The position numbers and the translations under genes were made by a program. A model generated the notes under the pieces. It did no database searches and was not told the origin of the DNA. It saw only the letters and a program-made list of their open reading frames with translations. Of a stretch of 64,000 nucleotides of DNA, positions 57,924 through 64,000 are shown in pieces (the first letter of the stretch is position 1; each line of letters begins with the position of its first letter). Source of the stretch: Micromonospora sp. PLK6-60 (lineage in GTDB: Bacteria > Actinomycetota > Actinomycetes > Mycobacteriales > Micromonosporaceae); the NCBI RefSeq assembly GCF_019890675.1, contig NZ_JAIOAA010000002.1, positions 310,001 to 374,000 of the forward strand, read 5' to 3'.

Positions 57924-58640
57924 GTGTCACTGGTCGCCGCCGCCGTCTGCCCGCACCCGCCGCTGCTCGTCCCGGAGGTGGCCGGCGCCGCCGCACCGGA
58001 GCTGGACGACCTCCGGGCCGCCTGCGCCGCCGCGCTCACCGCGCTGCTCGCCGCCGCGCCGGACGAGATCGTCCTGGTCGGTGCCGGCCCACGGACGACC
58101 GGGTTCGGTGCCGCCGACCGTGGCTCGCTGCGTCCCTACGGCGTCGACCTGGCCGTCCAGGTCGGGCCGGCCCCCGGCGCGGGCGTCCCGGACGCCCTCC
58201 CGCTGAGCCTGACCATCGGCGCGTGGCTGGTCGGCCGCGCCGACGTGCCCCGGGCCGCCGAGGCGGTCGCCGTGGACGCCCCGCCGGCGGAGTGCGTCGC
58301 GCTCGGCGCCCGGCTGGCCGGCCGACCGGCGCGGCGCACCGCCCTGCTGGTGCTGGGGGACGGGTCGGCCTGCCGTGGCGTGCGGGCGCCCGGCTACCAC
58401 GACCCGCGCGCCGAGGCGTACGACGAGGGGGTTGCCCGGGCCCTGGCCGGCGCGGACGTCGCGGCTTTGCTCGGCCTGGACCCGGTGCTGTCGGCGGCGC
58501 TGAAGGTCGCCGGCCGGGCGCCGTGGCAGGTGCTGGCCGGCGCGGTCCGGGCGGCCGGCGGCGACTGGCGGGGCCAGCTGAGCTACCACCGGGCCCCCTA
58601 CGGCGTTGCCTACTTCGTGGCGAACTGGGTGAGTTCATGA
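57924..58640 (+). CDS. class III extradiol dioxygenase (LigB)-like protein
   Basis: 238 aa. N-terminus VSLVAAAVCPHPPLLVPEVAG carries the conserved His-Pro of the LigB fold; further ADRGSLRPYGVDLAVQVG, LPLSLTIGAWLV, LLVLGDGSACRGVRAPGYHDPRAEAYDEGVARALAG and a C-terminal YHRAPYGVAYFVANW. This family member is regularly found directly upstream of miaA in actinobacteria. Enzymatic activity has not been shown. GTG at 57924 is chosen because upstream codons fall in the tandem repeat. Its stop overlaps miaA (ATGA). Confidence 0.85.
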   Translation: MSLVAAAVCPHPPLLVPEVAGAAAPELDDLRAACAAALTALLAAAPDEIVLVGAGPRTTGFGAADRGSLRPYGVDLAVQVGPAPGAGVPDALPLSLTIGAWLVGRADVPRAAEAVAVDAPPAECVALGARLAGRPARRTALLVLGDGSACRGVRAPGYHDPRAEAYDEGVARALAGADVAALLGLDPVLSAALKVAGRAPWQVLAGAVRAAGGDWRGQLSYHRAPYGVAYFVANWVSS

Positions 58641-59545
58641 GCACCGTCGTCGCCGTGGTCGGGCCGACCGCGGCGGGCAAGTCGGCGCTGAGCATCGCCC
58701 TGGCGCACGCCCTCGACGGCGAGGTGGTCAACGCCGACTCGATGCAGCTCTACCGGGGCCTGGACATCGGCACCGCCAAGCTCACCCCGGCCGAGCGGGA
58801 GGGCGTGCCGCACCACCTGCTCGACATCTGGGCGGTGACCGAGCCGGCCAGCGTCGCCGAGTACCAGCGGCTGGCCCGCGCCGCGGTCGACGACATCCTG
58901 GCCCGGGGCCGGGTGCCGCTGCTGGTCGGCGGGTCCGGCCTGTACGTCCGGGCGGTGCTGGAGCAGTTCGAGTTCCCCGGCACCGACCCGGTGGTGCGGG
59001 AGCGGCTGGAGGCGGAGCTGGCCGCGGTCGGCCCGGCGCCGCTGTACGCCCGGCTGCGCGCGGCGGACCCGGTCGCGGCGGCCGGCATCCTGCCCGGCAA
59101 CGGCCGGCGGATCGTCCGGGCGCTGGAGGTGATCGAGCTGACCGGGGCGCCGTTCACCGCCGCCCTGCCCGAGCCGACACCTTTCTACCCGTCCGTCCAG
59201 CTCGGGGTCGACCTGGACACCGCGCTGCTGGACGAGCGGATCGCCCGGCGGGTGGACCGGATGTGGGCCGACGGCCTGGTCGCGGAGACCCGCGAGCTGG
59301 CCGGCCAGGGCCTGGCCGAGGGGCGTACGGCCAGCCGGGCGCTGGGCTACCAGCAGGTGCTGCGCCTGCTGGCCGGCGAGCTGACCGAGGCCGAGGCGCG
59401 CGACGAGACCGTGCGGGCCACCCGGCGGTTTGTCCGGCGGCAGCGGTCCTGGTTCCGCCGGGACCCGCGGATCCACTGGCTGGACTCGGCCGCGCCCGCG
59501 TTCCTCGACACTGCCCTGCGGATGGTCGCCGACCATCGGCGATGA
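58637..59545 (+). CDS. miaA: tRNA dimethylallyltransferase MiaA
   Basis: 302 aa. Transfers dimethylallyl to A37 of tRNAs reading UNN codons; product is methylthiolated by MiaB. P-loop G-P-T-A-A-G-K-S at 9-16, NADSMQLYRGLDIGTAKLT, GGSGLYVRAV, and C-terminal TRRFVRRQRSWFRRDPRIHWLD. ATG at 58637 overlaps the LigB-like stop; dapF follows after 7 bp. Confidence 0.97.
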   Translation: MSTVVAVVGPTAAGKSALSIALAHALDGEVVNADSMQLYRGLDIGTAKLTPAEREGVPHHLLDIWAVTEPASVAEYQRLARAAVDDILARGRVPLLVGGSGLYVRAVLEQFEFPGTDPVVRERLEAELAAVGPAPLYARLRAADPVAAAGILPGNGRRIVRALEVIELTGAPFTAALPEPTPFYPSVQLGVDLDTALLDERIARRVDRMWADGLVAETRELAGQGLAEGRTASRALGYQQVLRLLAGELTEAEARDETVRATRRFVRRQRSWFRRDPRIHWLDSAAPAFLDTALRMVADHRR

Positions 59546-59552
59546 TGGGGGT

Positions 59553-60395
59553 GTGGAGTTCACCAAGGGCCATGGCACCGGCAACGACTTCGTCATCCTG
59601 CCCGACCCGGACGGCGCGCTCGAGCTGACCCCCGCGCTGGTTGCGGCGCTCTGCGACCGCCGCCGCGGGATCGGCGCCGACGGCGTGCTGCGGGTGGTGC
59701 GCGCGGCCAAGCACCCGGAGGGCGCGGCCCTGGCGGGCGAGGCCGAGTGGTTCATGGACTACTGGAACTCCGACGGGTCGCTGGCGGAGATGTGCGGCAA
59801 CGGGGCCCGGGTCTTCGTCCGCTACCTGCTGGAGACCGGCCTGGCCGTCCCGTCCGGCGCGGCGCTGCCGGTGGGCACCCGGGCCGGCGTCGTGCGGGCG
59901 CGGGTCGAGGGGGAGACCGTCGCCGTCGAGATGCGCCGCCCCCGGCTGTACGACGCCTCGGCCGCCGCCCTCGGCGGGCTCAGCCTGCCCGGCACCGCGG
60001 TCGACGCCGGCAACCCGCACCTGGTCTGCCCGCTGCCGGCCGGCCTGGAACTGGCCGCGCTGGACCTGACCCGGGCTCCCGGCTACGACCCCACGGTCTT
60101 CCCGGCCGGGGTGAACGTCGAGTTCACCACCCCGGCCGAGCCGGTCGACGGCACCGACGGCCACGTGCTGATGCGGGTCTACGAGCGCGGCTCCGCCGAG
60201 ACCCTCTCCTGCGGCACCGGCGCCTGCGCGGTCGCCGCCGTGGCCCTGCGCGACCAGGGCCGGAACACCGGCACGATCACGGTGGACGTCCCCGGCGGCC
60301 GCCTCACGGTGACGGTCACCGACGACTCCTGCTGGCTCGCCGGCCCCGCCCTCCTGGTAGCCACCGGCACCCTCACCCCCACCGCCCTGACCTGA
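59553..60395 (+). CDS. dapF: diaminopimelate epimerase
   Basis: 280 aa. Interconverts LL- and meso-diaminopimelate for lysine and peptidoglycan. Both catalytic Cys regions are intact: A-E-M-C-G-N-G-A-R-V and L-S-C-G-T-G-A-C-A-V. FTKGHGTGNDFVI at the N-terminus and GNPHLVC are conserved. GTG at 59553 (an out-of-frame GTG lies at 59551). Confidence 0.97.
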   Translation: MEFTKGHGTGNDFVILPDPDGALELTPALVAALCDRRRGIGADGVLRVVRAAKHPEGAALAGEAEWFMDYWNSDGSLAEMCGNGARVFVRYLLETGLAVPSGAALPVGTRAGVVRARVEGETVAVEMRRPRLYDASAAALGGLSLPGTAVDAGNPHLVCPLPAGLELAALDLTRAPGYDPTVFPAGVNVEFTTPAEPVDGTDGHVLMRVYERGSAETLSCGTGACAVAAVALRDQGRNTGTITVDVPGGRLTVTVTDDSCWLAGPALLVATGTLTPTALT

Positions 60396-60420
60396 CCTGA
60401 CCCGACCCCAGGACCGCGTC

Positions 60421-60474
60421 GATCATGAAGTTTGGGTCAGCCCGGGCCAGATTCTCGACGCAAACTTCATGATC
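60421..60474. terminator. bidirectional terminator between dapF and the malic enzyme gene
   Basis: 18-bp arms with one mismatch (GATCATGAAGTTTGGGTC at 60421-60438 and GACGCAAACTTCATGATC at 60457-60474) and an 18-nt loop, between convergent genes. Its AT content is high for this genome, so it may be a dispersed repeat. Confidence 0.7.
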
Positions 60475-60507
60475 AACTAGTGCGGCCCGGGACGGGCCGG
60501 GCGGGGG

Positions 60508-62001
60508 TTAGGGGGTGGCGGAGGCTTCGGCGGCGATCTCGGGGAGGTCGGCGGGGGGGTCGGGGGTGGTCGCGGGGGCGGGGGTGTCGGTGAGGTTGGG
60601 GGCGGTGGCCGGGTTCTGCGCGGCGGCGCGGACCGCCGCGGCGACCGCGGGGGCGACCCGGGAGTCGAAGACGCTCGGCACGATCACCGTCGGGTTGATC
60701 TTTTCCTCGCCCACCACGTCGGCGATCGCCCGGGCGGCCGCGAGGGCCATCTCCTCGGTGAACTCCTCGGCGTGCGCGTCGAGCATGCCCCGGAACACGC
60801 CCGGGAAGGCGAGCACGTTGTTGATCTGGTTCGGCTGGTCGGACCGGCCGGTGGCCACGATGGCGGCGTGCTTGCGCGCCTCCCGCGGGTCCACCTCCGG
60901 GTCCGGGTTGGCCAGCGCGAAGACGATCGCGTCCTTGGCCATGGCGGCGATGTCGTCCCCACGGAGCAGGTTTGGCGCGCTCACCCCGATGAACACGTCC
61001 GCGCCGCGGATCGCCCCGGCCAGGTCGCCGGCGTAGCCGTCCTTGTTGGTGTTGTCGGCCAGCCACTGCCAGGCCGGGTTGAGCCCGGTCAGGCCGCGGT
61101 GCAGGGCGCCCTGCCGGTCGTACGCGATGATGTCGCCCACGCCCTGGCGCAGCAGCAGCTTCATGATCGCGGTGCCGGCGGCGCCGGCGCCGGAGACGAC
61201 CACCCGGACGTCCGCCAGCTGCTTGCCCACGACGCGCAGGGCGTTGGTGAGCGCCGCCAGCACGCAGATGGCGGTGCCGTGCTGGTCGTCGTGGAAGACC
61301 GGGATGTCCAGCGCCTCGCGCAGCTTGGCCTCGATCTCGAAGCAGCGCGGCGCGGCGATGTCCTCCAGGTTGATCCCGCCGTACGCGGGCGCGATGGCCT
61401 TGACGATGGCGACGATCTCGTCGGTGTCCTGGGTGTCCAGCACCACCGGCCAGGCGTCCACCCCGCCGAAGCGCTTGAACAGCGCCGCCTTGCCCTCCAT
61501 CACCGGCAGCGAGGCGGCAGGCCCGAGGTTGCCCAGGCCGAGCACCGCCGAGCCGTCACTGACCACCGCGACGGTGTTGCGCTTGATGGTGAGCCGGCGG
61601 GCGTCCGCCGGGTTCTCCGCGATCGCCTGGCAGACCCGGGCCACCCCCGGGGTGTACGCGCGGGACAGCTCGTCCCGGGTCCGCAGGGACACCTTGGAGT
61701 GCACCTCGATCTTGCCGCCCAGGTGCAGCAGGAAGGTGCGGTCGGAGACCTTGCGGACGTCCACCCCGTCCAGCGCGGTGAGCGTGTCGACCACCTGGTC
61801 GGCGTGGCTGGCGTCGGCGGTGTCGCAGGTCAGGTCGACGATCACGTTGGCGGGGTCGGAGTCGACCACGTCCAGGGCGGTGACGATCGCGCCGGCCTCG
61901 CCGACGGCGGTGGTGAGCCGGCCGATCGAGGACGCGTCCGCGGGCACCGCGATCCGGATCGTGATCGAGAATCCGGCACTCGGCAGTCGGGTGATGGCCA
62001 C
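60508..62001 (-). CDS. NAD-dependent malic enzyme with N-terminal ACT domain
   Basis: 497 aa. Oxidative decarboxylation of malate to pyruvate. An N-terminal ACT-like domain (about 10-85: SITIRIAVPADASSIGRLTTAVGEAGAIVTALDVV) precedes the malic enzyme N domain (SRAYTPGVARVCQAIAENP; TVAVVSDGSAVLGLGNLGPAASLPVMEGK; LEDIAAPRCFEIE; FHDDQHGTA) and the NAD-binding domain (VVVSGAGAAGTAIMKLLL). The C-terminal 35 residues are a Thr/Pro/Ala-rich tail. ATG at 62001. The ACT domain suggests amino-acid control. Confidence 0.95.
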   Translation of the reverse strand: MAITRLPSAGFSITIRIAVPADASSIGRLTTAVGEAGAIVTALDVVDSDPANVIVDLTCDTADASHADQVVDTLTALDGVDVRKVSDRTFLLHLGGKIEVHSKVSLRTRDELSRAYTPGVARVCQAIAENPADARRLTIKRNTVAVVSDGSAVLGLGNLGPAASLPVMEGKAALFKRFGGVDAWPVVLDTQDTDEIVAIVKAIAPAYGGINLEDIAAPRCFEIEAKLREALDIPVFHDDQHGTAICVLAALTNALRVVGKQLADVRVVVSGAGAAGTAIMKLLLRQGVGDIIAYDRQGALHRGLTGLNPAWQWLADNTNKDGYAGDLAGAIRGADVFIGVSAPNLLRGDDIAAMAKDAIVFALANPDPEVDPREARKHAAIVATGRSDQPNQINNVLAFPGVFRGMLDAHAEEFTEEMALAAARAIADVVGEEKINPTVIVPSVFDSRVAPAVAAAVRAAAQNPATAPNLTDTPAPATTPDPPADLPEIAAEASATP

Positions 62002-62197
62002 GGATAAATCCCTCCGTCAACGCTGAGCGGCTCGCAGCATTTCTACTCGCCCCCTGGACACGCCCGGTAGCCGCCCCCGCTACCGGTGGGTACGGCCACG
62101 GGCATATAGCAGGTGCGCCTGGCGTTGCCACATGTCAGGATTGCTGATACGCGCCCGAATTCACGCGGGAGCGGACATAACTGACAGGAGACGCGGT

Positions 62198-63649
62198 TTG
62201 CGCGACGAGGAGACCTACCTCACCCCCACCGACGACGAGCTCGACGCCACCACCGGCGAGTACGAGCTCTCCGAACGGCAGGCACTTCGGCGGGTCCCCG
62301 GTCTCTCCACCGAGCTCACCGACATCACCGAGGTGGAATACCGCCAGCTCCGGCTGGAGCGGGTCGTGCTCGTCGGGGTCTGGACCGAGGGCACCCAGGC
62401 GGACGCCGACAACTCCCTCACCGAGCTGGCCCAGCTGGCCGAGACGGCCGGCTCGCAGGTGCTCGAAGGGTTGATCCAGCGCCGCAACCGCCCCGACCCG
62501 GCCACCTACGTCGGCCGGGGCAAGGTCGACGACCTGGGCGCGGTGGTCCTCGCCACCGGGGCCGACACGGTGATCTGCGACGGTGAGCTGTCCCCGTCGC
62601 AGCTGCGCAACCTGGAGCAGCGCACCAAGGTCAAGGTGGTCGACCGGACGGCGCTGATCCTGGACATCTTCGCCCAGCACGCCAAGAGCAAGGAAGGCAA
62701 GGCCCAGGTCGAGCTGGCCCAGCTCGAATACCTGCTGCCCCGGCTGCGCGGCTGGGGCGAGACGCTGTCCCGGCAGACCGGCGGTTCCGGTCGAGGCGGC
62801 GGCGCCGGCGGCGGCGTGGGCCTGCGTGGTCCCGGTGAGACCAAGCTGGAGACCGACCGGCGCCGGATCCGGCACCGCATCGCCCGGCTGCGCCGCGAGA
62901 TCAAGGCCATGCGGACGGTACGCCAGACCAAGCGCGCCCGACGCTCCCGCAACGCGGTGCCCGCGGTGGCCATCGCCGGCTACACCAACGCCGGCAAGTC
63001 CAGCCTGCTCAACCGGCTCACCGGAGCGGGTGTGCTGGTGGAGAACGCGCTGTTTGCCACGCTCGACCCGACCACCCGCCGGGCCACCACGGCCGACGGG
63101 CGGCTCTACACGTTCTCCGACACGGTGGGCTTCGTCCGGCACCTGCCGCACCAGATCGTCGAGGCGTTCCGCTCGACGCTGGAGGAGGTCGCCGAGGCGG
63201 ACCTGGTGGTACACGTCGTGGACGGCACCCACCCCGACCCGGAGGAGCAGGTCCGCGCGGTGCGCGAGGTGCTGGCCGAGGTCGGCGCCGACCGGCTGCC
63301 CGAGCTGCTGGTGGTCAACAAGACCGACGCGGCGAACGAGGACGAGCTGCTCCGGCTGAAGCGACTCTGGCCGGAGGCGGTCTTCGTCTCGGCCCGCTCC
63401 GGCCGGGGGGTCGACGGGCTGCGCGAGGCCGTCGAGCAGCGGCTGCCGCGCCCGGCGGTGGAGGTCCGCGCCGTGCTGCCGTACGACCGGGGTGACCTGG
63501 TGGCCCGGCTGCACCGGCAGGGCGAGGTGCTGAGCACCGCCCACCTGCCGGAGGGCACCCTGCTGCACGTACGGGTCAACGAGGCGCTCGCCGCCGAGCT
63601 GGCCCCCTTCCGGGCCGCCGAGGCGGAGGTCGTCGCCGGCGGTCGGTGA
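62198..63649 (+). CDS. hflX: ribosome-associated GTPase HflX
   Basis: 483 aa. The TTG at 62198 has AGGAG seven bases upstream and gives LRDEETYLTPTDDELD; the upstream ATG at 62132 adds 22 non-conserved residues. HflX N-terminal domain (VLVGVWTEG; RRNRPDPATYVGRGKVDDL), Gly-rich linker GGSGRGGGAGGGVGLRGPGETKLETDRR, then the G domain: G1 G-Y-T-N-A-G-K-S, G3 D-T-V-G-F, G4 N-K-T-D. It splits stalled 70S ribosomes. Confidence 0.96.
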   Translation: MRDEETYLTPTDDELDATTGEYELSERQALRRVPGLSTELTDITEVEYRQLRLERVVLVGVWTEGTQADADNSLTELAQLAETAGSQVLEGLIQRRNRPDPATYVGRGKVDDLGAVVLATGADTVICDGELSPSQLRNLEQRTKVKVVDRTALILDIFAQHAKSKEGKAQVELAQLEYLLPRLRGWGETLSRQTGGSGRGGGAGGGVGLRGPGETKLETDRRRIRHRIARLRREIKAMRTVRQTKRARRSRNAVPAVAIAGYTNAGKSSLLNRLTGAGVLVENALFATLDPTTRRATTADGRLYTFSDTVGFVRHLPHQIVEAFRSTLEEVAEADLVVHVVDGTHPDPEEQVRAVREVLAEVGADRLPELLVVNKTDAANEDELLRLKRLWPEAVFVSARSGRGVDGLREAVEQRLPRPAVEVRAVLPYDRGDLVARLHRQGEVLSTAHLPEGTLLHVRVNEALAAELAPFRAAEAEVVAGGR

Positions 63650-63698
63650 CGCGCTGCGGTGTCACCGGTTGCCGGAGCGGGCATGCGACACTTGGCGA

Positions 63699-64000
63699 AT
63701 GCGCCGCGCTGTTTCCTCGGTCACGGTTGCCCTCGGCCTGCTCGGGGTGACCGTGGCGTTCTCCGGTGCCGTCCAGGCGGCGGCACCGGCGTCCTCCGCC
63801 CCCGCGCCCGGCAAGAAGCGCTGCACGGTCACCGACGAGCGGCTGCGTGAGCTGTCCGGGCTGGTGGCCACCAAGTCGGGCTACGTCGTCATCAACGACG
63901 GCAGCGACAAGGACAGCCGCAAGCGGGTCTTCTTCCTCGACACCAAGTGCGAGATCGCCAAGGACCCGGTGCGCTACACCGGCCAGGGGCCGCTGGACAC
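63699..64000 (+). CDS. secreted protein, partial
   Basis: About 100 residues visible before the right edge. Sec signal peptide (MRRAVSSVTVALGLLGVTVAFSGAVQAAAPA, cleavage near AQA/AAA or later). The mature start CTVTDERLRELSGLVATKSGYVVINDGSDKDSRKRVFFLDTKCEI looks like the first blade of an exported beta-propeller (a strand-turn-strand with a loop rich in Asp and Lys), but the family cannot be fixed from this fragment. Confidence 0.75.
   Translation, partial: MRRAVSSVTVALGLLGVTVAFSGAVQAAAPASSAPAPGKKRCTVTDERLRELSGLVATKSGYVVINDGSDKDSRKRVFFLDTKCEIAKDPVRYTGQGPLD

Overview
The window is high-GC (roughly 70-75%) actinobacterial chromosome. Codon use, GTG-rich starts, GTGA/ATGA stop-start overlaps, a near-consensus actinobacterial LexA box and the gene content (recA-recX, gluABCD, miaB, miaA-dapF-hflX, UdgX, DUF3046, an FxSxx-COOH system, CBM2-bearing polysaccharidases) point to Micromonosporaceae, most likely Micromonospora. 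This is inference; there is no rRNA or tRNA in the window to fix the taxon.

Layout. 1-7.3 kb: minus-strand group with a partial Nei-type DNA glycosylase, a CPCC protein, a SAM hydroxide adenosyltransferase and the large helicase Lhr, with one plus-strand lipoprotein. 7.5-14.2 kb: a small unknown gene, then a six-gene Mrp-type Na+/H+ antiporter operon (mrpA with a fused MrpB-like domain, then C, D, E, F, G). 14.3-25.8 kb: two CNNM/CorC membrane proteins, Spo0M, a LeuE-type exporter with a flavin/GNAT fusion enzyme divergent from a MocR regulator, UdgX, two paralogous membrane proteins, an acyl-CoA dehydrogenase and an MFS transporter. 25.8-34.8 kb: DUF3046, recA, recX, a BKACE-like enzyme, RNase Y and the gluABCD glutamate uptake operon on the opposite strand.

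34.9-50.8 kb is the accessory part. First comes a compact set of small genes with thioredoxin-like and DCC-like redox proteins around a Tat-exported Cys/Trp-rich protein, ending in selD; one membrane gene there has no usual start codon and follows an in-frame UGA. Then comes a complete FxSxx-COOH RiPP operon: a 62-residue precursor ending FNSAI, a radical SAM/SPASM maturase fused to an HEXXH domain, an AAC(3)-like protein, two TIR-like proteins and a 1,286-residue MinD-like/NB-ARC/TPR protein, joined by overlaps or very short gaps. The promoter contains a 6-9-6 inverted repeat between the -35 and -10 boxes.

50.8-64 kb returns to conserved order: alpha/beta hydrolase, miaB, secreted pectate lyase and GH5 cellulase, DUF349, a SnoaL-like protein, LigB-like dioxygenase, miaA, dapF, NAD malic enzyme, hflX and the start of a secreted protein. 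Many gene ends carry strong inverted repeats; the most striking is a 68-bp perfect palindrome whose two arms hold the stop codons of the convergent miaB and pectate lyase genes. Short tandem repeats (18, 24, 24 and about 41 bp) lie at several gene borders.
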